Shown: positions 25,125 through 35,291, counted from the stretch's first letter. The stretch is DNA of 64,000 nt from Leptospira fletcheri (GCF_004769195.1 NZ_RQET01000007.1:1-64000); one strand, 5' to 3'. Translations and numbers: made by a program. Notes: generated by a model from the sequence alone, not told the origin.

Positions 25125-25910
25125 ATGAAATCCCTCCTGGACGAACAAGAATTCCCGACGTTGATTCGGGCGTATCGCTCGGCTCTTCGGAGACGCTATT
25201 CAACGGAAAACTTAAATAGGTATCCTAGATTTTCCGGGATCCCGCGGGACCGTGTGGATCTGCTGGTCCGTTATTTTTTGGAACTTTTATATCCCGAACT
25301 GGAAGGGCGTCGCAGACTGGACGGGGCTTTTTCCTCCCTGGCCGGTTTCGTTCATTCGCCATCGAAAGTGTTCGGACTTTTGGGTTCCTTAAGCGGAGCG
25401 GTCTTTAAGTTAGGCAGGCATTTGAGGTCCGCTTTCCAGGCCGGGTTTGCTGCGTTGCATTCCTACGTGACCGCGCATAAATTCGAAGAACTCATGTTCG
25501 CACGGGCGAAATCTTTGTTAAGCGAAGGTTTGGATTTGGAGCGTCCCGAGATATTCGATATCGTCCTGACTTCGGTTTCCGTAAAGGAAGCGGATGATTT
25601 CCGGAGAGATATCGTTCTTCTCTTCCGAACTCTTTCCGATCCGGAATTGTTGCCCCGGATCAGGAATTTGATGGATGCGGTGGTGAATACGATGAAGTCT
25701 AAGCCTAAAATCTATTCTGAAAAAGAGATCGAAGGAATCCTTTTGGGAGCGAATATTCTTTCCAGCGGGGAACATATTTTCCAAGGAATGAGTCGGTCCG
25801 AGATGGATCTGATTCTGGACGCGATCGAAACCGTGGAAAAAGATTCGTTTTATGATGCTTTAGAAAGAGTTCAAAAGACGAAGAATGGAGTGGACTTGTC
25901 TGAAAAATAA
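25125..25910 (+). CDS. Conserved-looking hypothetical protein (261 aa)
   Basis: A helical, charged, soluble protein with no signal peptide and no recognised family. Its first half includes RVDLLVRYFLELLYPELEGR and a glycine/alanine-rich middle (FGLLGSLSGAVFKLGRHLRS); the second half is purely helical (EKEIEGILLGANILSSGEHI). It is followed at once by a tRNA gene on the other strand. No operon partner is present. Confidence 0.65.
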   Translation: MKSLLDEQEFPTLIRAYRSALRRRYSTENLNRYPRFSGIPRDRVDLLVRYFLELLYPELEGRRRLDGAFSSLAGFVHSPSKVFGLLGSLSGAVFKLGRHLRSAFQAGFAALHSYVTAHKFEELMFARAKSLLSEGLDLERPEIFDIVLTSVSVKEADDFRRDIVLLFRTLSDPELLPRIRNLMDAVVNTMKSKPKIYSEKEIEGILLGANILSSGEHIFQGMSRSEMDLILDAIETVEKDSFYDALERVQKTKNGVDLSEK

Positions 25911-25935
25911 GATTAGGGAAGGTAGGAATAAACCC

Positions 25936-26019
25936 TGCCGACGGTCGGAGTCGAACCGACACGAGGTTGCCCTCGCTGGATTTTGAATCCAGTGCGTCTA
26001 CCAATTCCACCACATCGGC
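25936..26019 (-). tRNA. tRNA-Leu (anticodon CAA)
   Basis: On the minus strand an 84-base cloverleaf runs from GCCGATG to CGTCGGC plus the discriminator A. The acceptor stem has 7 pairs with one T-G. The anticodon stem CTGGA/TCCAG holds the loop TTCAAAA, so the anticodon is CAA. A long variable arm (CGAGG..CCTCG) and GGTTCGACTCC T-arm confirm a class II leucine tRNA. The CCA end is not encoded. Confidence 0.97.
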
Positions 26020-26042
26020 GGGTTTGTATGATTCCAAAAAAA

Positions 26043-26471
26043 TTAGGAATCGAGCTCTATGTATTTTCCTTTTCCGCGAGCTACGATTTTGCCGATTTCA
26101 TTTTCGATCTCGGCGCGGTTTTCGATCACTTTCTTATTCTTCTTCACGAACCAGCCGCGTAAATGCAAAGGCTGATTTACCTGGGCCGGTTGGAGAAATC
26201 GAATCGTCAATTCTCCAGTGGTCGTTTTGAAATTCATGGCCTCGTTAATTTTGACCATAATTTCGTCTAATATTGTGGCTATGATCCCAGGATGGATGAC
26301 ATCCGGGGATCCTTGAAACTTCTCGGGGACGGTATAATCGCCATAGGCGGTCTTTGTGTCTTCGTCAAAAGTGATTTTGAGTTGAAGACCGTCCGGATTG
26401 TCAGGGCTCGACCCGAAACTCAGGTTTTCCCGAACCGTTGATTTCATATATGTCAACTTATTACTTAACAT
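26043..26471 (-). CDS. PaaI-type hotdog thioesterase
   Basis: This 142-residue protein matches the PaaI/4HBT hotdog fold: [20 protein letters not shown] with HPG in place of the usual HGG, then [13 protein letters not shown] and [17 protein letters not shown]. The Asp in ATILDEIM is the likely catalytic residue. Such enzymes hydrolyse acyl-CoA; the substrate is not clear. A second Met at 26447 is a possible start, and neither start has a strong ribosome binding site. It lies just upstream of the tRNA-Leu on the same strand. Confidence 0.8.
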   Translation of the reverse strand: MLSNKLTYMKSTVRENLSFGSSPDNPDGLQLKITFDEDTKTAYGDYTVPEKFQGSPDVIHPGIIATILDEIMVKINEAMNFKTTTGELTIRFLQPAQVNQPLHLRGWFVKKNKKVIENRAEIENEIGKIVARGKGKYIELDS

Positions 26472-26555
26472 TCATGGTGTCAATCGTAAAAACAATATGA
26501 TCCTTGTTTAAGAACGAACCGATCCTCTGTCGAAACTAGATAGGAAGAACGTTTT

Positions 26556-28526
26556 ATGACCACCGCATTGCTTTTACTTCTTGGCCTGCTCTCCGCAGGT
26601 GCGGGGGCTTATACCCTATTCCGTGACCCGAATCGTTCCCAACCAGGCGGGGGCGGAGGAGGGTCCGGAAGTGGTCCGGGTATGGGCGGCGGCGGATCCG
26701 CGTCTCAGGATTCTTCTCCTTCTTCCGGAGACAGAGGAAAGTTGGTCAATGTAGGAGAATCCGGAGCTCCTTCCGCTCCCTCTTCAAGCCGACCGGAGTC
26801 TCAACAATCGGGAGCTCCTGCTCCCGTAAAAGAGGGAAAGCAGGAATGGGAACCACCGGGCTCGGATTCGAAAGAGGAAGGGCAAAAACCGCAGTATCCC
26901 GGTCTGAAGAAGAAAAAGAAAAAATTAGACCTTCCTCATTCCACCGACGATATCATTCGCAATAATTCGCGTTATGCACACCACCGACGCCCTCTTTTGC
27001 ACTCGGAAGCGTTGCTGGATAAGGAGAACTTTCACGGTGCATTAGAAATTCTGAAACGAACGAATACGAGAATTCCTGATCAGGAAATCAACGGCAAGAT
27101 CGGCGAGAATATACAGGCCATCGAGGACCACATTCAATCTCCCGAAGAAGAGGAGACCTATACTCCGGATGATCCGAATTATACGGGCCCTCCGATTCCG
27201 ATGGGGGATTTGGTTCGAGCTATCAAGGAGATCAGCCAGGCCTTGGGAGGCACCATCTCTCAAGGATTTAACCAACCTGTAGTTTTGCAAGCTCCGCCAG
27301 GGGAACTTCCGAGTCTTCCTTCCGAGTTACCTCCGGGACCCGTTTCTTATACTGTCGTTTCTTACGCTGCAGGAAGCGGAGGAACGGCTCCGACTCCTCC
27401 TGCGGATTCTCCCGACAGCTCTCCCGCCTCGCCACCCGGTCCTTTCGGATTTCCGCCTCCCCAAGGAGGGACTCCCGCTTCTCCTCCCGGAGAAAGGCCT
27501 TCCTCTCCGCCAAAGCCGCCTAGTCCGGAGCATCTCGATCCAAACGAGATGGATCTGCCTGAGGATACCTTCTTTACCGATGAATGGGAGAAGTTTAAGG
27601 ACTTACCTCTCGTCGATAGGAGAACGGGAGAAGACAGACGCTTCGGTGGAGAACGAAGAGGGGACACCGGATCTCGCAGAGATAGACGAAGCGGTGATGA
27701 TAGAAGACAGGAAGATCTTTTTCAGCTTCGGGACGACTATCTCAAGAAAAAAGCGGAGGAAAGACAAAGAGAAAGGGAGGAAGAGGAATTTTCCCCTTCT
27801 CCGGAGGAATGGCCTAGACCGGAGATTCCGTTATCCGACCAACTGCCTCAGTATGCCGCGCCTGCGATCCCTCAGATCGAATTAGTTCCGATTCGTCTGC
27901 CGGATCCCGAGGACAAGACTCTTCGCGCGGAGGCTTCCGGACCTCCGATCTCTCTTGAATCTTCTCCATCCGCATCCGCTCCCGAAGCTGGACCGGTGGA
28001 ATTGCCTAAGATCGATCTTCCGGATCCGGTGGATGAAAGAAGGCTGGAAGAATCCCGACCGGAAATTCCCTCCTTGGCTCCGTCACAACCCCATCCCGAG
28101 GAGGCCGAGGCTCCGGAGATAGAAGTCCTAGAAGGGGGATTGGAACCTCTCGACGATAAGGAAGGTCCGGAATCGTCCGGCGGTGGAGAGGACGACGAGC
28201 CAAAAATGATCCACGGGATCCTGGAGCTCAAACCTCCGGAAGTGGACGATGCACCGTTCCTGACCTTGACTTACGACTTCGACAAAATTCCGCATTCATT
28301 CAAATTATCAAAAAATTATAGTATTATGGAATACTCATACTATAAATACAAACCGATGTTGATCAAGGCTCAGGAATTTGCCCGCCGGAAAATGTTGAAA
28401 AACGCGTTGAACTATTACAGGGTTATCAAGTCACAAAATATCCCGCCGGAGTTGCGGAAGATGATCAACCGGAACATCAAAGACATTACCGAATTTATGG
28501 AAAAATACCTGATGGCAAAGGGGTAA
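26556..28526 (+). CDS. Large proline-rich, mostly disordered protein (656 aa)
   Basis: An N-terminal helix (TTALLLLLGLLSAGAGAYTL) anchors the protein or is cleaved. Then comes a Gly/Ser-rich stretch, a small helical module (about 140-195, with LLHSEALLDKENFHGALEIL), a proline-rich region (about 250-335), a basic segment of RRTGEDRRFGGERR-type repeats (about 350-380), an acidic and Pro-rich region and a C-terminal helical module (FARRKMLKNALNYYRVIKSQ). The two helical modules resemble each other, like TPR units placed at both ends. No catalytic motif is seen. It may be a scaffold spanning the periplasm or a cell-envelope anchor; that is a guess. Confidence 0.65.
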   Translation: MTTALLLLLGLLSAGAGAYTLFRDPNRSQPGGGGGGSGSGPGMGGGGSASQDSSPSSGDRGKLVNVGESGAPSAPSSSRPESQQSGAPAPVKEGKQEWEPPGSDSKEEGQKPQYPGLKKKKKKLDLPHSTDDIIRNNSRYAHHRRPLLHSEALLDKENFHGALEILKRTNTRIPDQEINGKIGENIQAIEDHIQSPEEEETYTPDDPNYTGPPIPMGDLVRAIKEISQALGGTISQGFNQPVVLQAPPGELPSLPSELPPGPVSYTVVSYAAGSGGTAPTPPADSPDSSPASPPGPFGFPPPQGGTPASPPGERPSSPPKPPSPEHLDPNEMDLPEDTFFTDEWEKFKDLPLVDRRTGEDRRFGGERRGDTGSRRDRRSGDDRRQEDLFQLRDDYLKKKAEERQREREEEEFSPSPEEWPRPEIPLSDQLPQYAAPAIPQIELVPIRLPDPEDKTLRAEASGPPISLESSPSASAPEAGPVELPKIDLPDPVDERRLEESRPEIPSLAPSQPHPEEAEAPEIEVLEGGLEPLDDKEGPESSGGGEDDEPKMIHGILELKPPEVDDAPFLTLTYDFDKIPHSFKLSKNYSIMEYSYYKYKPMLIKAQEFARRKMLKNALNYYRVIKSQNIPPELRKMINRNIKDITEFMEKYLMAKG

Positions 28527-28848
28527 ATTTCTTTGTCGTCCGGGGCGCGGACTAGGGTTGCATCGAGAATTTTTTGTGATGTTGCCTCCTCCGTTCGCGT
28601 GTAGGCGACTCGGTTCGAAACGGCCCAACGCAAAAATTACGTTTTGATCAGTTGCTTTCCTATTTTTTCTTGTTGGAGCTCATACAAGGTTTTCCGGAGA
28701 AATCTACTCGCCTAAACACCATAATTTTGATAACTGGCGAAAAGCTCCCGCTTGGGGGTACCACCGCACCGGCCCCCACCCAGAGCAGGGCGGGGACCCA
28801 AAACCCCTCAAATTCCGAAAAAACTGCTTCACAAAATAATCGTCTAAA
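28527..28848. other. Intergenic region upstream of the peroxiredoxin
   Basis: I see no gene here. Besides the GC-rich hairpin at 28771-28798, it contains the 3' end and 5' leader of the neighbouring transcripts. The short frames lack start signals. Confidence 0.4.
28771..28798. repeat. GC-rich hairpin element
   Basis: CCCCACCC (28774-28781) and GGGCGGGG (28788-28795) pair around AGAGCA with a single A/C mismatch, and GG/CC adds two more pairs outside. Its base content (almost all G+C) contrasts sharply with the AT-rich flanks. It has no U tract, so it is more like a dispersed palindromic repeat than a terminator. Whether it is multicopy needs a genome search. Confidence 0.4.
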
Positions 28849-28865
28849 TTTAGAATGATTCTAAA
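28849..28865. promoter_or_regulatory. PerR/Fur-type box upstream of the peroxiredoxin gene
   Basis: TTTAGAATGATTCTAAA is a perfect 8-1-8 inverted repeat ending 19 bases before the ATG. It matches the PerR/Fur-family pattern (a 7-1-7 AT-rich palindrome with central ATNAT). The position allows a repressor to block transcription of a peroxide-detoxification gene, as PerR does in many bacteria. Confidence 0.75.
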
Positions 28866-28883
28866 ATAAAGGAGCGTATCCCA

Positions 28884-29465
28884 ATGCCTCAAGTTACTTC
28901 ACTTGCACCGGACTTTAAAGCGGAGGCCGTTCTAGGCCAACAAATTCAGGAAATCAAACTTTCCGATTACAAAGGAAAGTGGGTCGTCCTATTTTTCTGG
29001 CCCTTGGACTTTACTTTCGTATGTCCTACCGAGATCATCGAATACGATGCTAAGCTAGACGATTTCAAAAAACTCGGAGCCGAAGTTTTAGGAGTCTCTG
29101 TCGACAGTGCCTTCACCCACTTGGCTTGGAAAAACACCCCTCGCAAGCAAGGCGGTTTGGGAGAAATCCGGTATCCTCTGGTAGCGGACATAACCAAATC
29201 CATTGCCCGCGACTACGGAGTTCTGACCGAAGGAGGAGTGGCACTCCGGGGAACTTTCATCATCGACCCGAAAGGAGTGATCCGCCAGGCTACGATCAAT
29301 GACCTTCCGGTCGGAAGGAACATCGACGAGGCGATTCGTCTAGTGAAAGCCTTCCAATTCGTGGAAAAACACGGAGAAGTTTGCCCTGCAAACTGGGACG
29401 AAGGCAAAAAAACCATGAAGGCGGATCCTGAAAAATCCAAAGAATATTTCTCTTCGGTCAACTAA
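28884..29465 (+). CDS. Typical 2-Cys peroxiredoxin (AhpC/Prx1 type)
   Basis: This 193-residue enzyme reduces hydrogen peroxide and organic peroxides. The peroxidatic Cys47 lies in FTFVCPTE and the resolving Cys167 in HGEVCPANW. The GGLG (90-93) and YF (188-189) motifs mark the eukaryote-like, hyperoxidation-sensitive class. Conserved Thr44 (three residues before Cys47) and Arg122 in VALRGTF complete the site. A palindromic PerR-like box immediately upstream implies induction by peroxide. It is monocistronic: a strong terminator follows. No dedicated reductase (AhpF) is adjacent. Confidence 0.95.
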   Translation: MPQVTSLAPDFKAEAVLGQQIQEIKLSDYKGKWVVLFFWPLDFTFVCPTEIIEYDAKLDDFKKLGAEVLGVSVDSAFTHLAWKNTPRKQGGLGEIRYPLVADITKSIARDYGVLTEGGVALRGTFIIDPKGVIRQATINDLPVGRNIDEAIRLVKAFQFVEKHGEVCPANWDEGKKTMKADPEKSKEYFSSVN

Positions 29466-29482
29466 ACCTTTCTTCCTCTCCC

Positions 29483-29521
29483 GAGAGATCCCGGCCCGAA
29501 CGGTTGGCCGGGTTTTCTCTC
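29483..29521 (+). terminator. Rho-independent terminator after the peroxiredoxin gene
   Basis: CCCGGCC (29490-29496) and GGCCGGG (29506-29512) form a GC-rich stem followed by TTTTCTCTC; the flanking GAGAGA (29483-29488) can pair with the TCTCTC downstream to lengthen it. Confidence 0.85.
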
Positions 29522-29657
29522 GAATTTCTCCTGGTCCGACCGGCAGCATGGCCGGAATCTGGTAAAAAGGACGTATTCTTCAAAAATCGCGTCCGACACG
29601 ACTCTAATCCTCATGCATCGGATCTAGGAAAGTCTAAATAAAAAGGGGGAAAAAGCG

Positions 29658-31073
29658 ATGGCACAAGCACTGGAGACCCTGGTCTCGGAAGAAGAAAGAT
29701 ACTATCGCCCCGATAATTTTCCCAAAGGCCTGACACGGAAGGTTGTAGAGTCCATTTCGCATATCAAAAACGAGCCTTCCTGGTTGACGGAATTCCGTCT
29801 GGAAGCGTTCCGGATTTTCGAAAGCAAGCCCATGCCTACTTGGGGCTTCTTTCCGAATTTTAAAGTGGATATCGATGAATATATCCACTACATAGGCGCC
29901 AATCATAAAAAAAAGAAATCCTGGGACGAAGTGGATCCCGAGGTTTTAAAAAGTTTCGAACGTCTCGGAATCCCGGAGCACGAACGGAAATATCTGGCCG
30001 GGATCGAGGCGATGGAAGATTCCGAAACGGTTTACGCTAACGTAAAAAAAGAACTTACGGAACTTGGAATCATCTTCTGCGATATAGATACGGCCGTCCG
30101 GGAATATCCCGAAATCGTAAAGAAGTATCTCGGGACTGTGGTTTCCATCGGAGACAACAAATTTTCCGCTTTGAATTCCTGTGTGTTTTCGGGCGGTTCC
30201 TTTGCCTACGTTCCCAAGGGAGTCAAAACTCCTATGCCTCTCCAGGCGTATTTCAAAGTGACGGCTGCTTCCTCCGGACAATACGAGAGGACCCTTTTGA
30301 TCGCGGAAGACGGAGCCGAACTGGAATATTCGGAAGGATGTTCCTCCGTTCAGGACAAAGGAACGAATTTTCACACTGCCGTAGTGGAACTGGTGGCCCA
30401 TAAGAACGCGAAAATCTTTTACACTACGATCCAGAATTGGAAAAAGAACATGTATAACTGGACGGTCAAGCGGGGCCTATGTCATGAGCGTGCTCACATT
30501 ACTTGGACCGATGTGAATATAGGCGCCAACACGGTCAAATATCCGGGCATCGTTCTGCAAGGGGATCATTCCACCGGGGACATTCTTTCCCTAGCGTTTG
30601 CGGGAGCCGGTCAGATCCAGGACACCGGGGCTAGGATCATTCACGTAGGAAAGAATACCAGGAGCAATATTCTGGCCAAGGGAGTTTCCTTAGACGGGGG
30701 AACGAATTCCTACCGAGGATTGGTGAAATTCACCTCCGGTTCCGTCAACGCGTACAGCCACGTAAAATGCGACGGACTCATGATGGACGACCGCTCCCAG
30801 TCGCATGCATATCCTTACAATGACGTGAGCGGCCAAAACGGAACCTTGAATTATGAGGCGACGGTTTCGCGTATCGACGAAGACCAGCTTTTTTATCTCC
30901 AGTCCAGAGGTCTGTCCGAAGACGACGCAAAATTGCTCGTAATTAACGGATTCTGCGAAGGGGTAACCAAACATCTCAACGTGGAATATTCGGTGGAAAT
31001 GACCCGTCTGATCCGGATGATTTTGGAAGACGGAAAAGTCATTGCGGAGCACACCGGACCGGTTTCCTCCTAA
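29658..31073 (+). CDS. sufB: Fe-S cluster assembly scaffold protein SufB
   Basis: This 471-residue protein aligns with SufB over its usual length. The beta-helix core is seen from [19 protein letters not shown] through [18 protein letters not shown] and [20 protein letters not shown], and ends in the well-conserved [15 protein letters not shown] and FCEGVTKHL. It works with SufC and SufD to build Fe-S clusters. Those partner genes are not next to it: the following gene is a TPR protein. A GGGGGAAAA sequence supplies the ribosome binding site. No iron-regulated box was found upstream. Confidence 0.95.
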   Translation: MAQALETLVSEEERYYRPDNFPKGLTRKVVESISHIKNEPSWLTEFRLEAFRIFESKPMPTWGFFPNFKVDIDEYIHYIGANHKKKKSWDEVDPEVLKSFERLGIPEHERKYLAGIEAMEDSETVYANVKKELTELGIIFCDIDTAVREYPEIVKKYLGTVVSIGDNKFSALNSCVFSGGSFAYVPKGVKTPMPLQAYFKVTAASSGQYERTLLIAEDGAELEYSEGCSSVQDKGTNFHTAVVELVAHKNAKIFYTTIQNWKKNMYNWTVKRGLCHERAHITWTDVNIGANTVKYPGIVLQGDHSTGDILSLAFAGAGQIQDTGARIIHVGKNTRSNILAKGVSLDGGTNSYRGLVKFTSGSVNAYSHVKCDGLMMDDRSQSHAYPYNDVSGQNGTLNYEATVSRIDEDQLFYLQSRGLSEDDAKLLVINGFCEGVTKHLNVEYSVEMTRLIRMILEDGKVIAEHTGPVSS

Positions 31074-31117
31074 AAAAAGGTGGCAGAAGTCCTCAAATTC
31101 GTCTTACACTAATCCGC

Positions 31118-32008
31118 ATGCTCAACCGGCTCCTAGGCATATTTCTGATTATAGGCATTGCACTTCTGGGAATTTCCCTCTTTTTCAAAAGCCCGAAGCC
31201 TTCGGAAGAAGAGAATCCGCCCGGATCCTCGGCTCCCGTTACGAAAGAGAGTTTTTGGAAATCCTCCGGGCTTTCCGCCTTATCCTCTCAGATTTGGGAG
31301 AATCTTACCTCCGGAAGTAAGACGCCGGAACCGCCCGTTCCTACTCCTGAAACCAGAGATTCCAAGGAGATCTTTCGAGCGGGATACGACGCTTATGCGG
31401 GAGGGGATTACGAAGGGGCGATTCGCGAGTATGATCTTTATCTGAAGATCGTTCCTTCGGACGTTTCGGCGCTTTATAATAGGGGACTTGCAAAATACAG
31501 CATAGGTAGATTTTCGGAGGCGGAAGCGGATTTCACTTCGGCTCTGGAGATCCAGCCGGACAATGCGGACGTGCTTTTGTATAGGGGATACTGCAGAACG
31601 GAATTGGAAAATCGAAAAGAAGCTTTTACGGATGTGGATCGGGCGATCAAATTGGGCGCGAAATATCCGGAGGCATACGTCAATCGGGCCATCTTATATA
31701 ATCTTTCGGACAGGCCCGCTGCCGCTTTAAAAGATGCGAATGAAGCGGTTAGATTGGATCAGAAGAGTTCCCGGGCGAATTTCCAGATCGGATATGCGTA
31801 TTATAGTTTAAAAAAATATAATGAATCTATCAGTGCATATACCAAGGCTATAGCGCTGAATCCTCGGGATGGAGGGCAAACGTATTATAACCGAGGCTTG
31901 GGATTTTTAGCGGTACGGAAAAAACTCCAAGCCTGCGACGATTTTAAACGGTCCTTGGAGATCGGATATTCGAATGCAGAAGGAATGATCCGGGAGAATT
32001 GCAAATAA
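31118..32008 (+). CDS. TPR-repeat protein with N-terminal membrane anchor
   Basis: A membrane helix ([19 protein letters not shown], residues 5-23) is followed by a Pro/Ser-rich linker and then about five or six tetratricopeptide repeats ([60 protein letters not shown]). TPRs mediate protein contacts. Its stop TAA shares its last base with the rlmN start (TAATG), so the two are co-transcribed, though no functional link is known. Confidence 0.85.
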   Translation: MLNRLLGIFLIIGIALLGISLFFKSPKPSEEENPPGSSAPVTKESFWKSSGLSALSSQIWENLTSGSKTPEPPVPTPETRDSKEIFRAGYDAYAGGDYEGAIREYDLYLKIVPSDVSALYNRGLAKYSIGRFSEAEADFTSALEIQPDNADVLLYRGYCRTELENRKEAFTDVDRAIKLGAKYPEAYVNRAILYNLSDRPAAALKDANEAVRLDQKSSRANFQIGYAYYSLKKYNESISAYTKAIALNPRDGGQTYYNRGLGFLAVRKKLQACDDFKRSLEIGYSNAEGMIRENCK

Positions 32009-33078
32009 TGGCCGAATTTTTGGACCGGTCTTTTCGGCAAGAATTCTCCGTCGGCGCTTCCTTAAAGGGAAAAACCTTGGAGGAACTGACCGTTTTGCTG
32101 GATTCCTGGGGAGAAAAACCCTTTCGAGCCAAACAGATTTACAACGGTCTATATGCGAACCGCTACGAATCTTGGGAACAGTTCACCACTCTAGGCAAGG
32201 ATCTCAGGCAAAGACTGCAGGATTCTACTTCTTTAACAAAACTGAATGTAGTAAAACATCTAAAATCGGTCGACGGAACCCAAAAATTCACGTTCGAATC
32301 CGTACTAGGGAGCGGGAAGGAATTCGAATCCGTATGGATTCCTTCCGGAGACGGCGGAAGAAAGACGATTTGCATCTCTTCCCAAGTCGGATGTACTTTG
32401 AATTGTAAATTTTGCGCAACCGCCAAGCTTCCGTACCAAGGAAATTTAAAGGCTTCCGAAATCGTGGACCAAGTCCTGCAGGTGGAAAGCATAGTGGGGG
32501 ATAAGGCTACGAACATAGTCTTTATGGGAATGGGCGAACCCATGCACAATTATTTCAACGTAATGCGTGCAGCGAACATTCTCCACGACCCTGAAGCGAT
32601 CGGATTAGGCGCGAAAAGGATCACCATATCGACGTCGGGGGTCGTGAACGGCATCCGAAGATTTATAGAAAGAAAAGAACCCTATAATTTGGCGATTTCA
32701 CTGAACCATCCCGATCCGATCGGTCGTAAGGAGATCATGGACATAGAAGAGAAATTCTCCCTCTCCGAACTTATAGAGGCGGCCAAGGATTTTACGAAGG
32801 TCTTGAAAAGAAGGATTACTTTCGAATACGTGATGATTCCGGGCGTGAACATGGGGGAAGAAGACGCGAAAAAACTGGTACGTATCGCCAGAAAAATGGA
32901 CTGTAAGATCAACGTGATTCCCTTGAATACGGAATTTTTCGGATGGCGAAGACCCAGTTCGGAAGAGGTGGAGGAATTTCTCCGGAGATTGGAGCCTGCC
33001 GGTGTTCCTATTCTGAATCGAAGATCCCCCGGAAAGGATATCAACGGGGCCTGCGGAATGCTTGCTTCAAAAAGTTGA
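32008..33078 (+). CDS. rlmN: Dual-specificity 23S rRNA/tRNA adenine methyltransferase RlmN
   Basis: This 356-residue radical-SAM enzyme methylates C2 of A2503 in 23S rRNA and A37 of some tRNAs. Its iron-sulfur motif is CTLNCKFC in [17 protein letters not shown], and the family marker [14 protein letters not shown] and late catalytic Cys in INGACGML are present. The ATG at 32008 gives the normal length and overlaps the TPR gene stop. Confidence 0.96.
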   Translation: MAEFLDRSFRQEFSVGASLKGKTLEELTVLLDSWGEKPFRAKQIYNGLYANRYESWEQFTTLGKDLRQRLQDSTSLTKLNVVKHLKSVDGTQKFTFESVLGSGKEFESVWIPSGDGGRKTICISSQVGCTLNCKFCATAKLPYQGNLKASEIVDQVLQVESIVGDKATNIVFMGMGEPMHNYFNVMRAANILHDPEAIGLGAKRITISTSGVVNGIRRFIERKEPYNLAISLNHPDPIGRKEIMDIEEKFSLSELIEAAKDFTKVLKRRITFEYVMIPGVNMGEEDAKKLVRIARKMDCKINVIPLNTEFFGWRRPSSEEVEEFLRRLEPAGVPILNRRSPGKDINGACGMLASKS

Positions 33079-33109
33079 CCTTGTCCGCTTCCTTCCGATA
33101 ATGGAGAGA

Positions 33110-33406
33110 ATGAACCCGGTTTCTCTCGTTAGAGTCCTATTTTTTTCCGCTTTACTCCTTTCGATCCATGCCTGCAAGGACCCGTACGAACAAAAGTGTC
33201 GTGATGTATGTAAATTCTACATCTCCTGCGCGGAGGATGAATTCAGAGGAAAACGGGAAATCACTAAAGCCGATCGGGATATGCTAGTGATAGATTGCGA
33301 ATCCGGTTGTCTCAGGGAACAAAGTTTTGCGATTCCCTGCTATGAAAGCGAAAAAACCTGTAAGGGTTTCAATCGCTGTATCCTGGACTCGGGAATGATG
33401 GACTGA
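33110..33406 (+). CDS. Cysteine-rich small lipoprotein
   Basis: Starting at the ATG at 33110, the signal ends LLLSIHAC (Cys22). The mature part has eight more cysteines in a regular pattern ([29 protein letters not shown]), so four disulphides are likely and the protein should be extracellular or periplasmic. The longer frame from 33062 overlaps rlmN and lacks a ribosome binding site. The family is unknown; small Cys-rich lipoproteins are common in Leptospira. Confidence 0.7.
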   Translation: MNPVSLVRVLFFSALLLSIHACKDPYEQKCRDVCKFYISCAEDEFRGKREITKADRDMLVIDCESGCLREQSFAIPCYESEKTCKGFNRCILDSGMMD

Positions 33407-33451
33407 TTTTCCTTTTCGATTTCAAGTTTTTCCAGGAGCATATTATATATT

Positions 33452-35164
33452 ATGAATACTACTTCCGCAGACGATTTCGGCTCTTCCCGTAAATTCCTGC
33501 CCTGGCTGCTTTTGGCCCTGGCTACGTTACCGCTTTTACTTACTTTTCCGTTGGACGTCATCGATATAGATTCCTCCCAATACGCGGAAATAGCGCGTGA
33601 AATGACGAACAGCGGAGATTGGTTATTCATACGCGATAATGGGCGGAGATATTTAGACAAGCCCATCCTCACGTTTTGGGCGATCTCCTCTTCCTTTGTT
33701 CTTTTCGGTCAGAACAATTTCGCGTTTCGCCTTCCAGCAATTTTACTTACCCTTGCTTCCTTCTGGGGGATATTTACGATCACCAGATTGTATTCCGGAA
33801 AAATCAAACAAGCCTGGTTGTCGGTTCTGTTATACGTTCTTTCACCCGGACTCTACGCGATGGTCGTGGACCCTAAGATAGACGTCTACGTAACCCCTTT
33901 CATCATTCTAGTATTCGCTTTTTATTATTTGGGAAAGAAGAAAAATCCGGTCTATTATTACGCCATGTACGCCGCTATGGGATTGGGTTTCGTGACCAAG
34001 GGGCCGATCGCCGTCGTGATTCCGAGTATAGGGATCGGAGGGGATATATTATTCAGGAGAGATTGGAAACTTCTTTTTTCCATGAAATTGTTTCCGGGAG
34101 TTTTCGTTGCCATTCTTCCTCCGGTTCTCTGGTCCATACCTCTGTATCTGGAATTCAATACGTACGGACCTTACTTTTTTCTTTGGATCCAATCCTTCGG
34201 TCGTTTTTACATCAAAATGTACGACCAAAAATTCAATCCGGGGTTTTTCTACGCTAATTTTGCCTGGTCTTTCGGAGTCTTCATTCTTCCTTTCCTGGCC
34301 TATATTCTGGGAAGGGCCGTCCCTTACCTGAAGGAAAAAGGAAGGATCTTGTTGCCCGGAATTCGGGAAAATCGCTGGAGCAATTCCGACTTCGTTCCGG
34401 CCTTTTGGCTTTTCGTATTTTTATTTTTAATCAGCTTTTCCAAGTACCAACTTCCCCAGTACATTTATTGGTGTCTTCCAGCGGGATCCGTTTTGGGTTC
34501 GGGCTTTCTACTACAACTTCTAAGCCATGAAAAGAGTCGATTGGTCGGATGGGGCCGATCTTTGGTCTGGATCACCTCTTTAGGTTTTTTAGGAGCCGGA
34601 TTCCTTCTCCCGGTTCTTTCTTTGGAAGTAGGTTTCGGATACGCTCTTTGGGTTGTCTCTTTCCTGTTTATCGGAATTGCGGTTTGGAAATTGGCGGAGA
34701 AGGGAGACAGATTGGTTGCGGTCTTGGTAACTTCCGTATCCTTTTTCTTTACTCTGGTAAGCGTTTACGCGTATCCTCTTTTGGTTTCGTACCAGCCTTC
34801 GAAGGCGATCGGAGAAATTATCCAGGAGGCGGAACCGAAGCAGGACAAGCTTCTCATGTTCGGAGTTCCCGCCTCGAAACGTTCCTACGCGTTTTATTCC
34901 AAACGATTGGCCCGGACCTTATTCGATCCGGACGTATTATTCGAGACACTCAGGAAAGATCCGGAAAGACTGATCGTAATTTCGGAAAAATTTCTACCGA
35001 CCTTCTCCGAGTTTACCCAGGAGAAGGTGGACGTGGATATTCTAGCCGAATTTCCCAGCTATAAGGTTGCGACCCCGGAAAGAAAGTTTTTCCTAAAATC
35101 CGCAAGAGATTCTTTAACTACGAAAGTGTATCTGGCAAGAATCCGTATGAAAAAAAGCGAATAA
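33452..35164 (+). CDS. ArnT-like GT-C glycosyltransferase (membrane)
   Basis: The 570-residue protein has about 11-12 membrane helices. The first periplasmic loop carries the acceptor/catalytic motif IDIDSSQYAEIAREM and later RRYLDKPILTFW, both typical of ArnT/PMT-type enzymes that use polyprenyl-phosphate sugars. It would modify an envelope lipid or protein in the periplasm. The GT2 enzyme at 24113 could supply its donor, though the genes are not linked. A hairpin follows between this gene and the convergent sco gene. Confidence 0.85.
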   Translation: MNTTSADDFGSSRKFLPWLLLALATLPLLLTFPLDVIDIDSSQYAEIAREMTNSGDWLFIRDNGRRYLDKPILTFWAISSSFVLFGQNNFAFRLPAILLTLASFWGIFTITRLYSGKIKQAWLSVLLYVLSPGLYAMVVDPKIDVYVTPFIILVFAFYYLGKKKNPVYYYAMYAAMGLGFVTKGPIAVVIPSIGIGGDILFRRDWKLLFSMKLFPGVFVAILPPVLWSIPLYLEFNTYGPYFFLWIQSFGRFYIKMYDQKFNPGFFYANFAWSFGVFILPFLAYILGRAVPYLKEKGRILLPGIRENRWSNSDFVPAFWLFVFLFLISFSKYQLPQYIYWCLPAGSVLGSGFLLQLLSHEKSRLVGWGRSLVWITSLGFLGAGFLLPVLSLEVGFGYALWVVSFLFIGIAVWKLAEKGDRLVAVLVTSVSFFFTLVSVYAYPLLVSYQPSKAIGEIIQEAEPKQDKLLMFGVPASKRSYAFYSKRLARTLFDPDVLFETLRKDPERLIVISEKFLPTFSEFTQEKVDVDILAEFPSYKVATPERKFFLKSARDSLTTKVYLARIRMKKSE

Positions 35165-35270
35165 GATATTTGGGGAATTTTTTTCATTTCCGGACAAAAA
35201 AAACCGCGGGAAATTTTCGATCTTCGCCGAATTCATTAGTAGGCTATTTTGTGAGCCTGGTTTGGTTTTG

Positions 35271-35291
35271 GTCCCAGGGTTCTCCTGGGAC
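35271..35291 (+). terminator. Hairpin between convergent genes
   Basis: GTCCCAGG and CCTGGGAC form a perfect 8-bp stem with a 5-base loop, followed on the plus strand by AACTTTTCC. It sits between the stops of the ArnT-like and sco genes, so it may act as a terminator. Confidence 0.5.
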
